DNA from: Trichobilharzia szidati
Lineage: Eukaryota > Platyhelminthes > Trematoda > Strigeidida > Schistosomatidae
Assembly: GCA_944472155.2 (NCBI GenBank)
Contig: OX235273.1
Span: 103,624,582 to 103,688,581, forward strand
Direction: 5' to 3'
Length of the DNA: 64,000 nucleotides
The notes beneath the pieces were generated by a model. That model did not search any database. It saw only the letters and a list, made by a program, of their open reading frames with translations, and was not told the DNA's origin. Positions 1 to 9,310 of the stretch are shown piece by piece (position 1 is the stretch's first letter; each line of letters opens with the position of its first letter). Made by a program: the position numbers and the translations under genes.

Positions 1-84
1 AATCCATATCTATTTAAAGTGAAATTGAAAGTAATTTACTTTCAACAGCCGCTTGCAACCACATGTAGTTGGCAATTAACACAC

Positions 85-200
85 ATATGTGAAGACCAGT
101 AGTACTACCTGTCCAAGCCCTGGTAGATGCAGCTGGTATCGAACCTGTAACTAAGTGGTAGGAAGTCGAGCATCTAGACCGATAGGCCACAGCTCCACAT
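85..200 (-). repeat. tRNA-like SINE fragment
   Basis: On the minus strand a box-A-like stretch (about 175-189) is followed by a box-B-like GGTTCGATACC (132-146), the spacing expected of a tRNA-derived promoter. The anticodon region does not fold into a convincing tRNA, so this is more likely a SINE head than a tRNA gene. It does not clearly belong to the four SINE families described below. Confidence 0.35.
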
Positions 201-289
201 ATCTAGGCCCTGTTATACGCCTATAAAGATAAAATCTTCGAGGAAGGAAGGAATTTTTCTCTGTGACTTTTTTGTTGTATGTATAAACG

Positions 290-1063
290 GGTTGATCTCT
301 GACAAAATCTCAGCATGAATAAAGAGGGCTAGTTTCGCATATGTCAGTTTACGCCGTCTCTGGCGTAGACGTGATATCCGACTATCGACCAAAGGGCGTG
401 TGTACTGCTCAGCAGTCCGCTCCGTCCTCCTTCATGGCTGTGAGACCTGGTCATTGAGAGTGGAAGACATGAAAAGATTAGCTGTCTTTGATCATAGGTG
501 TCTGCGTTCTATCTCCCGCGTGAAGTGGTATAATAAGGTGAGCAATAATGAGGTTAGGCGTCGAGTGCTAGGTAAGGCGGGGAAATCAATCGACGAAACG
601 GTGAAATTACTTCGACTGAGATGGTTAGGACATGTGCTACGTATGCCTAGTCATCGCCTTCCTCGACGGGCAATGTTAGCTGATATAGGGCCAGGCTGGA
701 AAAGAGCTAGCGGCGGTCAAACGAAAACATGGCACCAGTCAATGAAATCCACAACAGTTAGTCTAAGCCACTTAGGAAGATGTAGACTTCCTGGTTGGGG
801 TCCTCGGGACGGTAAAAACCAATGGTTGGAAACAATTGGTGACATGGCTCAAAATCGTTCTCAATGGCGCAGATGCATCCACTCCTTGTGACTTATGATT
901 TCCAATGAAACTATATTGTTCTTCGTTATTACTATTCCTTTGTCTCACACCTCTGTTTACTGTCTATATTATGCATTTCTCCTCTTTCTTTGTGTGCTAC
1001 ATGGGGTGTGGAGACTTGAACTGCCACACATATGTGCAAAGTTCTCTGTCGAAAACAGACAGA
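290..1063 (+). mobile_element. RTE-B type LINE, 3' fragment with C-terminal RT region
   Basis: An open frame runs to the stop after 891 and encodes the tail of an RTE-clade polyprotein: RLWRRRDIRLSTKGRVYCSA, then LLHGCETW, FDHRCLRSISR, and RLRWLGHVLRMP. The same frame continues upstream to about 290 but holds a stop at 316-318, where another copy (56637-56840) has Trp. The start at 400 is GTG and is only where the open frame becomes uninterrupted, not a real initiation site. The 3' UTR ends near 1063 in a (CAGA)n run. It is a dead 5'-truncated copy. Further copies: 4600-5225, 6535-7010, 47930-48710, 55965-56830. Confidence 0.85.
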
Positions 1064-1110
1064 CAGACATAAATGGTGGGGAAATTATTAATTTAAATAA
1101 AAGATAATAA

Positions 1111-1160
1111 CTTCAGCAACGAAGTCATCTTCAAGGATTGTGCAATCGTGCTTATTTCAA
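1111..1160 (-). repeat. scrap of a Penelope-like terminal repeat
   Basis: The motif of a 'GATTGTACAGCT'-like block followed by 'TTCGTCG...TTCGCTGAA', seen in the PLE ends at 22330-22400 and 58521-58621, is recognisable here in reverse with several changes. Too short to assign to a family. Confidence 0.3.
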
Positions 1161-1375
1161 GTTTGATTGCAACTGATTTCATCAGTTACATAATCAAGGA
1201 GTACTGGACAGCTGTTTCGTTCTAGTCTGAGGCTCTTAGACAGTAGGTGCTTGTGATCCCCAGTAGGGATCGAACTCAGAACCTTCAGGTTACAAGGCGA
1301 GCTTGTTGACTGTTCAGCTGCTGGGATGGAATCCACTGCTTCATCAGTTCTAACTCCAGCCAAATCGCAATATAT
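1160..1375 (-). repeat. SINE1 copy
   Basis: On the minus strand a box-A-like region and a GTTCGATCCC-like box B (near 1270) are followed by a decayed hammerhead-like module (CTGTCTAAGAGCC... ACGAAACAGC) and the SINE1 3' end. It abuts a short (TA)n run at 1371-1382. Confidence 0.6.
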
Positions 1376-2399
1376 ATATATATGCTGATTATTCAGCTGA
1401 AGAGCTCTACTGAAATTTGAAGAATTTCATTAAATCCTGCTTCACTGACATTCGTTGGTTGTTCTAAATCCATGTCGGGGAGTAAATGTTTCTAATTAAT
1501 AATAATAACAATTGATTTAGTCAAAAAAGTGGCTTCTGAATTTAGACAGAAATTACGTAACAACCAGTGACTCAATAGAAGTAAGGATTTGAAATTTGAT
1601 TAGCTAAAAATTGTTATAAGATATGAAGCCAGTCAGCATCAGCATTCACTTGGCAAGTGCCTAGTAAAATTCCCAACAGCGATATGTATTGTAACCCGGT
1701 AATATTGAATTACTAAAAATAGAAGCAGGCAATTAGAAAAGAGTTTAAGACCATAGTAGAATTATTGGCTAAAGAAGTCTTCCATGCACGCAGAGTTCGG
1801 AGTGAAGTTAACGAATCGCCAGCTCCTCTTTCATACACAAGTGTGAAAATAGTTCGGCCTCACGTTGTAGATAATGTCAGAAGAGGATTACGATAGAGCT
1901 GTGTGGTCTGAATTCCCCAGATGTTCGAGAATTGTCATCTTTACGCGTATGTATGTCGGATAGAGCTCTGTGACGATGTGTTTGCAAAGCGTGTGCTTTT
2001 TGTGTGGTAAATATTAATAATAGCTCCACGCGTTGAAGTAACCTGAAGCGACTTTTTTATCCTTCACACATCCATTTATCAACTGAGGACATTGACCCCG
2101 TAGCTCACCTGGAAACCTGTTTTTGTTTTTCAACACTTTGGAAAGGTGGTTTTTTTTCAGAATCTCCTTTTCTTTGACCTAGTTACCTACCTATAATGTT
2201 GCTGTCCACGTAAAGTCGGAAAGGGCAAATAGTCGAAGGCACCTATCGTGAATTTACAATTCCCTAACACCATATTCACAAGATATAAGAATATTAGTAG
2301 GTAGGCGTTAGAGATTCACATCGATTACATAAATCTAATGTAATTAATTATTTATATTGTATCGTGAATTGAATCTGTTTCTGTCTTTGTATTTTATAG
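1376..2399. other. unassigned AT-rich sequence before the first visible exon
   Basis: No recognised repeat or gene. One stop-free frame, 1723-1893 (+), is 57 codons long without a Met (it contains RSEVNESPAPLSYTSVKIVR) and ends in TAG. I do not recognise it. It may be a decayed repeat rather than an exon, since no good splice sites frame it. Upstream exons of the 2400-10561 gene could lie here or outside the window. Confidence 0.3.
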
Positions 2400-2480
2400 A
2401 CGAAATTATCTAAAATATTAGAAGTTAAAAAGCGTTGTGTTGATGAATTACAAGACTTGAATGATGAAGCAGAACGAAAG
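2400..2480 (+). CDS. internal exon of an unrecognised coiled-coil protein (first exon visible)
   Basis: Exon of 81 nt, phase 0 at both ends, framed by TTTTATAG and GTAAAT. It encodes TKLSKILEVKKRCVDELQDL and on to NDEAERK, a charged heptad-like helix without Met, so the gene starts further upstream. It joins in frame to the exon at 2534 across a 53-bp intron, a small intron typical of the 5' parts of schistosome genes. The product was not recognised; a cytoskeletal, centrosomal or trafficking coiled-coil protein would fit, but nothing proves it. Confidence 0.72.
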
Positions 2481-2533
2481 GTAAATAGTAAATTTTGTAG
2501 TTTTCTCTTATAGTTTGTCTCACCTATTTTTAG

Positions 2534-2659
2534 ATTTCAAATAAAGCTGAACTGTCTTTAGAATTTCAACACAACTATCTTACACTAGTTATGCATTTAG
2601 AACGATTAAATAAGGAATTGAATCAATATTTGGCGCATGTCTTACAATATGCTAATGAG
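2534..2659 (+). CDS. internal exon of the same coiled-coil protein
   Basis: Exon of 126 nt (42 codons, phase 0-0) between TTTTTAG and GTAAGT. It encodes ISNKAELSLEFQHNYLTLVM followed by HLERLNKELNQYLAHVLQYA and NE, a long amphipathic helix with Leu spacing typical of coiled coil. The following intron (2660-4145) has been filled by an RTE-A copy and a SINE2 copy. Confidence 0.78.
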
Positions 2660-2699
2660 GTAAGTTCAATATTTGTTTGTGCATTATCTTATATCATTA

Positions 2700-3475
2700 T
2701 TATTATTACACCCCCCTGGGTTCTGATTGCAACATATATGTCTCCAACAACATACCTCCCTCCATTCCCCTCTATTCACCGTAGTCTTTGTTAACTGGCT
2801 CGACGAGTGCCCATAAGCTTACACTGCCTCCTCACACGATCTCCTCCATATCAGCTGCCGATCCACTCCAAACTCGTCTATTCTCATTCAATATCCACTC
2901 AAGCAGCAGCATGCATGGCACGCATAATATCACTCAACAGTCTCCTCAGCGTGTGTGTGTTCAATCCATCTCCATTTTATTCTTCATATTTGTTGGACGA
3001 CAGTAGGTCCTTGATTGTTTCGTTGTCTTTCAGAATTCCTTTTTACTAATCCTTTATGGTATAATTTAGTTGAGCAGTTGGAGATGCTTTTTTTCAGAGT
3101 GCCAACCAAGTTTATGAGCCATATAAAAAAAAGAATTAACTTGTCATTAGTGTTGACGGTGTCCGGATCTTGTTCCTTATGCTCCTCAGTTCAATAGATT
3201 TTTACACTGATTTCAGAGTAATGAAGAAGGTCTGCTTTGCTTTTCAGATCCTTTCTGGCTTTGGAGTCTTCATCCTAGCTGCCTGTAATTGAAACGATTT
3301 TGTCTAGGTAATTGGAAGAGGTTGATTTCCTTGAGATTTTCCCCCGTTGGTGGTGATTGGAGCTTGTTGTTGTTGTTGTTGGTAGATGGATATCTTCTCT
3401 ACATTCACTTAAAGTCCTGTCTTCACTGCCAGCCTCTTCTGCCAACTTGGTGATCTTCGCCTGGTGCATTGTACT
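2700..3475 (-). mobile_element. RTE-A LINE, decayed 3' fragment in the host intron
   Basis: Reading the minus strand, the order matches the better preserved copy at 23275-24060: RT C-terminal region, the WRRS-type region and a 3' tail resembling 'GTTCC...GGAAC'. Many frameshifts and stops are present. The 3' end lies near 2700, next to an ATTATTATT run. Confidence 0.65.
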
Positions 3476-3589
3476 ATTATATACCCTAAAACTCTAACAA
3501 GTCTTCTCTCAAATAGAATTGTTGTTCAAATGGAAATGTTTTCTGAATACTATCTCTTCATTACTAAATAAAACGCTTGTTAGTGTTGT

Positions 3590-3835
3590 CAGTTGGATAG
3601 GTGCGTGATTGGTTTACCATCCCAGTGGGATTTTAGGTCTGTAATCACAAACATTACCCCACTGAGAATGAGCCATTAAGATTCAAATCTCTGAAGGGGA
3701 GGGACATTATTTCCATTGTGGTTGCAGATGTGTACCTTTCTGACTGACTGACGAGTGCAAGAAAGCGCGAAACCTAGGTCTAAAGCTTCCTGTTGATTGG
3801 CTCTAATCACTTAATACATCCCAACTTTAAAATCA
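3590..3835 (+). repeat. SINE2 copy (diverged) with hammerhead
   Basis: Matches the SINE2 layout seen at 6100-6370 and 59450-59700: a tRNA-like head, a central block with GTTGCAGATG, then a hammerhead and the tail 'CTTCCTG.TGATTGGCTC'. The head is more eroded than in the other copies, but the ribozyme core is intact. Confidence 0.65.
3741..3795 (+). ncRNA. hammerhead ribozyme motif in SINE2
   Basis: The conserved core CTGACGA (3748-3754) and GAAA (3769-3772) enclose a stem II of GTGC/GCGC (three Watson-Crick pairs and a G-T) with a six-base loop. Stem III is the palindrome ACCTAGGT (3772-3779), followed by C3780 as the expected cleavage nucleotide. Stem I is poor in this copy. Short palindromic stem III is typical of retroelement-borne type I hammerheads that act as dimers. 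Confidence 0.6.
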
Positions 3836-3859
3836 GTTAGTGTCAGGCTGAAACTCCAC

Positions 3860-4010
3860 TCCACTCCACTTACCATTAACGTTTTCATAGTTGACGATAG
3901 TTACCCAAGCGGAATTAAGTGGTAGGGTGGAGAACTCAACCATCCGGTCTACTGTCTGATTGCGAAGGAGTTCCTAAGCCAATGAGCCATGTCTCTACAT
4001 CTGACTTACA
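3860..4010. repeat. unnamed dispersed repeat fragment
   Basis: The string ACCCAAGC.GAATTAAGTGG and the following 'GGTGGAG' recur in similar form at 7378-7410, so this is repetitive. No coding capacity and no clear family. Confidence 0.3.
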
Positions 4011-4145
4011 TCTTAGTCTAATCCAATTAAAGAAGTACTGGTCAATGTCTTCAAATCTTATTTTCATCGCTTTCATCAGGGGGGGGGGGTAAATTTAATT
4101 ATGTTTTGTCGCTCATCATTTTTCGCTCTTCTCTTTTCTTCACAG

Positions 4146-4250
4146 ATCGCTCAAGAACACGGTGTAACACCACTGGAACAATCCTCTGATTTTAAACAAC
4201 GATGTGATGAGGATGCCTATGAAATTCTTTCACGAATAAGGACTATGCGG
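4146..4250 (+). CDS. internal exon of the coiled-coil protein
   Basis: Exon of 105 nt (35 codons, phase 0-0) between TTCTTCACAG and GTGAGC. It encodes IAQEHGVTPLEQSSDFKQRC and then DEDAYEILSRIRTMR. It joins in frame to both neighbours. A long (TA)n tract begins only 18 bp into the next intron. Confidence 0.78.
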
Positions 4251-4267
4251 GTGAGCAATTCAAGTTA

Positions 4268-4269
4268 TC

Positions 4270-4323
<54 letters not shown>
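4268..4323. repeat. (TA)n microsatellite
   Basis: Nearly pure TA dinucleotides directly after the 4250 donor site. A second (AT)n tract lies at 4569-4600. Confidence 0.95.
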
Positions 4324-4324
<1 letters not shown>

Positions 4325-4325
4325 A

Positions 4326-4560
4326 CAACAGAAGCAAGAGTCAGGCAACAATCATTTTAGAACACGCATATTATATTTTCATGTACATTACTATGATATT
4401 AAGTAAACAAACACAGTCTTCCGATTGGTTGTTTCTCACGTAAAGTTAATCTTTCATCTATTTGTGACTGTTTCTTGAATGTCAAATCCTCGATATGTTA
4501 ACTGCATCCGCCTACGCAAAGTCAATCTTTTCACTTCTCACGAACTGGGTATATACGTAA
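4326..4560 (+). repeat. LTR-like repeat fragment
   Basis: Starts AACAACAGAAGCAAG and runs to a block with 'CCGATTGGTTGTTTCTC' and 'CATCCGCCTACGC'. The same order occurs at 13462-13710, and the start block alone at 22990-23110. The start TGTAAC of the other copies is what a solo LTR would show, but the end was not defined. Confidence 0.4.
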
Positions 4561-4563
4561 TTA

Positions 4564-4599
<36 letters not shown>

Positions 4600-4604
<5 letters not shown>

Positions 4605-5225
4605 GCAGGAGTAAGCCACATCCTTCTTTACCGCCGTTTAAAGTGGAAGATATGAGAAGGCTAGTCATCTTTGACTATAGGTGTTTGCTTCTTATTTCCT
4701 ATGTTAGATGGCAGTGTAATATGGTCAGTGCTGGGTGTTAGGCTTGGGGTGTTCGATAAACAGGGCAGGTCATCCTATGAGATTGTGAAGAGCTACATTG
4801 GTCAAGATGGCTGGAACATGTGTTGTGTATACTCAGTCGTCTCTTTCTTCATCGAGCAATGTGTTAGCTGACATAGGATTGAGTTAGAAATGAGTTAGAG
4901 GTGTGTGTGTGTGTGTGGGGGGGTAAAGCCAATACAGCATCATTCACGACTATCGGCCTTAGCCCCTTAGAGGAGGCAGCCATACTATCTAACCAAGGTC
5001 CTGGTGGTGACATGACTGAAAATGGTTCTCACTGGTACAAATATATATTCTCTTTCGGCTATCTCTCACATCCATGAAGTACTCATTTTTTTCCGTGTAA
5101 TTACTCTGCCTGCTGTACATTTCTCCCCTTATCTTTATATGCTATACGGTGTGTGTGTGTGTGTGACATCGTAAACTGGTGCGCTTCTAAGTGAAGTTCT
5201 CTGTCAAAACCCAACTGGTCAACAG
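4600..5225 (+). mobile_element. RTE-B LINE, strongly decayed 3' fragment
   Basis: Keeps 'GTGGAAGATATGAGAAGGCT', equivalent to the VEDMKR region of the 290-1063 copy, and later 'TCCTGGTGGTGACATGACT', the GDMA block. Many indels break the frame. A (GT)n run at 5153-5166 and a G tract lie within it. Confidence 0.6.
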
Positions 5226-5428
5226 TTGCTTCTAGTTAATCAGCTTCTGTCGTTATTATTGAATATAAAGTTCATATTTGCCAATCAATCAAGCCTTGAA
5301 ATAGTCAAATTATGTGTAACACTGTTAATCTGGGTGGATGGATTCAAATCCTGTTTAGTAATTAAATTTAGTAAAATTTTGTGATTGTTTAAACTCGTCA
5401 GAAAAATATGTCGTATATCTGCGACAAT

Positions 5429-5470
5429 GATATTATTATTATTATTGTTATTATTATTATTATTATTATG
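5429..5470. repeat. (ATT)n microsatellite
   Basis: About a dozen ATT units with one interruption. On the minus strand it reads as poly-Asn, so any open frame through it is spurious. Confidence 0.9.
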
Positions 5471-5629
5471 GCATTTACGCACTCATCATCTCCTGTTCAA
5501 AATGGGAACTTGTATCCTTCCCATATACTTTGATACTGTAAGTGTATGTGAATATTGGTAAATACACTTGGAGAAAACGATACTTATCTACTTTGGACTG
5601 TATATTAGTGAGTGAGCATTTCGTACAAA

Positions 5630-5765
5630 GCAGTTGAAACAATACTGTCCCTAGGTCAGGTAGGTAACTGAAGGAGATAGTAATAGATTCCTCCCATTGG
5701 TGACGATTGGTACTTGTTGTTTTTTCTTATTGTTGTTGGTTGGATGTCTTCAGTAGTGTTCCTCT
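5630..5765 (-). mobile_element. RTE-A LINE scrap
   Basis: Matches the SIVSTTGG region of the 23275-24060 copy: 'GTTGAAACAATACTGTCCC' is followed by the GTGACGATTGG and GTTGTTGTT blocks in the same order. Only about 130 bp remain. Confidence 0.5.
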
Positions 5766-5784
5766 CTTCTAAAGACAAACCTAT

Positions 5785-6040
5785 TAATGATATTAGATAG
5801 TTGGAGGCAATCGGCAGAAAGCCCCGCTCGATCTAGGTTTCGTGCTAGTTGGCACTCGTCAGCTAGGCGTATTTGCAACCTTGAAGGAACTCATATCACT
5901 TCTGAGATTCGAACCTGCGTCACCCAGTGAGACGTTACCACTGAGCTATTCGGGCTCACGATTGACCTCCTGTAGGACTGTAGTGGGTATTTTCATTGGA
6001 CACTAGTAACTAGTGTGACGTGTCTAGTGCTTTCCTTCCC
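5785..6040 (-). repeat. SINE2 copy, left arm of an inverted pair
   Basis: On the minus strand it starts with a leader CCCACTACAGTCCTACAGG, then a tRNA-like head with box A (GCTCAGTGGTAACG) and box B (GGTTCGAATCTC), a hammerhead, and a tail ending near GATTGCCTCCAAC. It faces an almost identical copy at 6100-6370, head to head. Confidence 0.85.
5822..5875 (-). ncRNA. hammerhead ribozyme motif in SINE2
   Basis: Minus strand: CTGACGA (5862-5856), stem II GTGC/GCAC (5855-5852 with 5845-5842) closing CAACTA, and GAAA (5841-5838). Stem III is ACCTAGAT, one mismatch from the palindrome, then the C of the cleavage site. Of the four SINE2 copies this has the best stem II. Confidence 0.65.
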
Positions 6041-6099
6041 ACCATTCTAGAATGGTGGCCACATTGCAAGCCTGACTGATAGGATTCAGTCTGCACCAA

Positions 6100-6370
6100 G
6101 GAAAGCACTAGATACGTCACACTAGTTACTAGTGTCCAATGAAAATACCCACTGCAGTCCTACAGGAGGTCAATCGTGAGCCCGAATAGCTCAGTGGTAA
6201 CGTCTCTGACTGCAGTACTCACTGGGTGACGCGGGTTCGAATCTCAGAAGGGACATGAGTTCCTTCAAGGTTGCAGATGCGCCTTGCTGACGAGTTCCAA
6301 CTAGCACGAAATCTAGGTCAAGCAAGGCTTCCTGCCGATTGCCTCCAACTATCTAATGTCATCAAATCAA
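6100..6370 (+). repeat. SINE2 copy, right arm of an inverted pair
   Basis: Leader 'CCCACTGCAGTCCTACAGG', box A AGCTCAGTGGTAACG, box B GGGTTCGAATCTC, then a hammerhead at 6281-6328 and the tail CTTCCTGCCGATTGCCTCC. It is the mirror image of 5785-6040 with high identity. Confidence 0.85.
6281..6328 (+). ncRNA. hammerhead ribozyme motif in SINE2
   Basis: CTGACGA (6287-6293) and GAAA (6308-6311). Stem II is weakened to GTTC/GCAC. Six bases before the core (GCCTTG, 6281-6286) pair perfectly with CAAGGC (6323-6328), giving a stem I with a small internal bulge after the GTC cleavage triplet (6317-6319). All elements of a type I hammerhead can be placed. Confidence 0.6.
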
Positions 6371-6534
6371 TGTGCACCGTGATGGCGAGCTACCTAGAAT
6401 GGTGGCCGCATTGCAAACCTGACTGATAGAATTCAGTTTGCACCAAAGAAAGGACTAGACACATCACACTAGTTACTAGTGTCCAATGAAGAGACTTATT
6501 AAATTCGCATAAATTTATCATCTGCAATATGTAA

Positions 6535-7010
6535 CATATGTCACCTTCCTCGATGGGGGATTGTTAGCTGACATAAGATTGATCAAGTTGGTAAAGAGCC
6601 AGTGGTGGTCAAACCAAAACATGGCTTCATCAGGCAATGAAATCCACAACAGTTAGTTTAAGCCAGCCATTTAGGTAGATTGTGAACTTCCTGGTTGGAA
6701 TCCTGTGAACGGTAAAAGCCAATGACGGCTGGAGACAGACAATTGGTGATATGACTCAAAGTCGTCATTCTCAATGACTGACGCAGATGCATCCACTCCT
6801 TATGACTTATAATATCCAATAAAACTACATTGTTCTTCGATATTACTATTCTTTTGCCTCATACCTCTGTTTACTGTCTCTGTTTTGCATTTCTTTTTTT
6901 AAACTTTCTGCTCTTGCTTTGTGTGCTAAGTGGAGTGAAGTGTGGCGAATTGAACTGTTGCACACACCTGTGCAAAGTTCTACGCTGCAGTCAATCAATC
7001 AGTCAGTCAG
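6535..7010 (+). mobile_element. RTE-B LINE, 3' end only
   Basis: Aligns with the end of the 290-1063 copy: 'CTTCCTCGATGGGGGATTG' (LPRRAML region), 'CATGGCTTCATCAGGC', GDMTQS, and the 3' UTR with TTGTTCTTCGATATTACTAT. It ends in a (CAGT)n-like run (6993-7010) about 70 bp before the host exon at 7080. Confidence 0.8.
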
Positions 7011-7079
7011 TATATATTCTTTCATTTTGTCTTATTTATTTATTTTTTTCTTTTTACTTATTTCATCCTTTATATATAG

Positions 7080-7246
7080 GCTCGAAAGTTCCGTGATGTA
7101 AACCTAATTGATATAGCTACAAAACTTATCGGTATACTTGTACAAATTCGTACATTAACTGAACATGACGATTCAATTAAAGATTGTTCTAGCATACAAC
7201 AATCTTTACGGGAACTTAAATCAAGTCTGCATTGCAGTAATATTCA
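7080..7246 (+). CDS. internal exon of the coiled-coil protein
   Basis: Exon of 167 nt between ATATATAG and GTAAGT. It continues the frame as ARKFRDVNLIDIATKLIGIL, VQIRTLTEHDDSIKDCSSIQ, QSLRELKSSLHCSNI and ends with two bases of a codon (CA), which the A at 10447 completes to Gln. The matching phase supports the join over a 3.2-kb intron. Confidence 0.78.
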
Positions 7247-8439
7247 GTAAGTTATGTTTAATAATAATAGTAATGATAAAAATGAAAAATACAATAGAAA
7301 CAAATATGTGAAGTCATCATGATTGATTGATCCCAGTTACCCTGATGAATAATGCTTATTCACTAGGCTGTGGGTTGGTGATACTACCCAAGCCAAATTA
7401 GGTGGAGTGGGATTTTATTACCCCAGTGCCTAACCAAATGAAGAGGGAGGAGTGCTCAAACTTGCTACATTTCCACACGAATATTAGTTAGTTTGCATTA
7501 TATACTTATTGCCAGAGAAGGTGAATGTCTTCAACTCCGGTAAATATGGTTCATTGACTCGAAAGTATTACTCTTTATCACGTCTATGGAGCAGTGTTTA
7601 TTCGATTTTCACAGTTATATGTGGATGCGTTACAGCTGATCATGGTTCCTATAAAAAAGTTTGTGGGTAGGTATTACTTCCCTCGGTTGCCCATACTGTA
7701 GGAGATGAGTTCTTCTTGGATTACATGAAACAGAAGGTTCCTTAGTGTTGCATGTGACTACAGAGCCAACCCAGGGGACTATTCCTTCAGGTTTGTCACA
7801 CACACACACGCACATGGCTATGAACACGGTCACAAAGTAAGTTGGGATGCACAATTTTCGGGTTCGACCTCTCTCTCAAGAGCGGATAGGCAGCATAGCG
7901 GGTTTGTCATACATCTGAGAGGAACACTGTACCGCCATCACACCTCTATTTGTCAACAGTACGACTTCGTTAACAGACTCCCAACATAACGTAAATAACC
8001 AGCATGTGAAGGTAACAGCTATCGGTAGATATGTATAAATGAGTTGTAAGGTTGGTCAAAGTAATTCACAAATTTTTAAGAGTCAACCTTTTCTAACCCC
8101 ACTTATTAGTATTAAAAGTCAAAAAAGGTCAGTGTCCATTCCACCCATACCAAGTTTTAGCATTACAACGTCTATGTTATTATATGCGTGTCGCCGCAAG
8201 AAGTTCCTCACCCCTCTAACTCTAAGATAAAGACCCTTTTTAAAAAAAATTCTTTTCACTGTCATGTAAGTGGCATTTCTTATACGACTGAAGCTCCAGT
8301 GACTATAGATGTAGCTAAAATATCCTCTTAGTTTCTTATAAAAACACAGTGATTGAATTGAGGCGTAAGTAGCTCAGAACACATTGTCTCTTTGAAATCG
8401 ATCGATGGGATATTCAGATTAACTCGTCGTACAAGAGGT
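7247..8439. other. intron sequence, largely unassigned
   Basis: No gene seen. 7378-7450 shares a motif with 3886-3930. Around 7858-7880 there is a box-B-like GGGTTCGACCTC and at 7797-7815 a (CA)n run, so a decayed SINE may be present. Nothing further can be supported. Confidence 0.3.
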
Positions 8440-8640
8440 AGTTGCTGTTGTAATTTACTGGATAACCGCTTTGGAATTTGACACTATGACTGATAAGTTC
8501 AAGTCTCAGTGAGGAAAACCATCATTCACTGAGTAGAATTCAAGCACACATTCAGATGACGAGTCCGAAGATGGGACGTAATGCTGCACGTCTTGAATTC
8601 CATTGCTATTCATCATCAACCGTAATGGTGAACAGATTGC
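8440..8640 (+). repeat. SINE4 (Sm-alpha-like) copy with hammerhead
   Basis: A tRNA-like part (GTTCAAGTCTCAG near 8495 as a degenerate box B) is followed by a hammerhead of the schistosome Sm-alpha type at 8543-8612: stem I strand ATTCAG, core ATGACGA (8556-8562; consensus CTGANGA), stem II GTCC/GGGAC, then GTAA in place of GAAA, a TGC/GCA stem III, GTC, and TTGAATTCCATTGC. The downstream AATTCCA.TGC block is the typical loop-bearing stem I strand. Two core changes make it probably inactive. Confidence 0.6.
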
Positions 8641-8679
8641 AGTTTGCTAGAAAAGTACGATTGCTATAATTTTGCACTA

Positions 8680-8875
8680 CAGAGTTGAGCGGTGGAATCT
8701 TCGCCAACAATACACGTAGTAGGGGTTCGAATCCCTAAACCTCGCTCAACCGACAGTAAGCACAGCAGAGAGGGAAGGTTCAGCGTGGCTCTAGCAACCC
8801 CACCCCGTGAAAACGGAAACCAACTGCTAAAATTTAATTTCAAGTTTGTTCCACTCGGAATGACAAGGGTTGATT
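8680..8875 (+). repeat. SINE3 copy
   Basis: Box-A-like 'AGCGGTGGAATCTTCGCC', box B GGGGTTCGAATCCC (8723-8736), a central CGACAGTAAGCACAG... block, and a tail GTTTGTTCCACTCGGAATG that matches the 3' tail of RTE-A LINEs. Confidence 0.65.
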
Positions 8876-9069
8876 GCATGCAATTTCAAGCATATTAAGA
8901 GCAAATGATCGATCTTAGCTATAATTGATTAGGAATACGCTGAAGATAAACTACATCGGTGTGTAGTCCCAATTATTGGTAACCGCTAGTATTCTAATGG
9001 TTTCATCCTTTACTGACATTCAACTCTTTCCTATGTTATTTGATGAGCGGTAAGCTTTTGTTGAGGCCT

Positions 9070-9310
9070 GTTTTATTTCTTTATGTTCCTAGTGGAATAT
9101 AGGACTTCCAGATAGGGGGGCTTTCAAGTTTCAGCAGCAGTGGTTTTATTATTTTTACAGGGTTGAGTTGTGCTAGCCTCACACTCAACCAACCTCCCCT
9201 CTTTACCGGCCTGCCTAGCGAGGTCTAGGACTGCGCCGGCCCCGGGGATGGAACCCCCAGGCCTTTAGCGTGGTTGGCGAATGTTTTACTGTTGAATCAC
9301 CGACGCATTT
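9070..9310 (-). repeat. SINE3 copy
   Basis: On the minus strand: TGCGTCGGTGATTCA, a box B in a GGTTCCATCCCC region, the central block with TGAGTGTGAGGCTAGC, and the RTE-A-like tail (TATATTCCACTAGGAACATA at 9084-9104). The body is more GC-rich than its surroundings. Confidence 0.7.

Larger units (their letters stand above)
6045..6490. repeat. direct repeat around the SINE2 pair
   Basis: About 100 bp beginning 'GAATGGTGGCCACATTGCAA' (from 6050) and ending in ACTAGTTACTAGTGTCCAATGA recur at about 6396-6488 with few changes. The right SINE2 copy lies between the two. The inner end is itself palindromic (ACTAGTTACTAGT), and its inverse occurs at 6005-6020. Confidence 0.75.

Noticed and set aside
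1723..1893. Possible exon of 57 codons upstream of 2400
   Set aside because: No Met, no convincing splice sites, ends in a stop; kept only as a note in the gap entry.
5285..5482. Minus-strand open frame with poly-Asn
   Set aside because: It runs through the (ATT)n microsatellite.
6180..6260. Possible tRNA gene (GCCCGAATAGCTCAGTGG ... GGGTTCGAATCTC)
   Set aside because: Boxes A and B are good, but no closed acceptor stem and anticodon arm could be formed, and the same unit recurs with a hammerhead tail at 5785, 3590 and 59450. It is a SINE head.
5785..6370. Inverted-repeat DNA transposon (TIRs around 5785-6370)
   Set aside because: Each arm is a complete SINE2 with its own promoter boxes and there is no transposase or internal region, so an inverted SINE pair explains it better.
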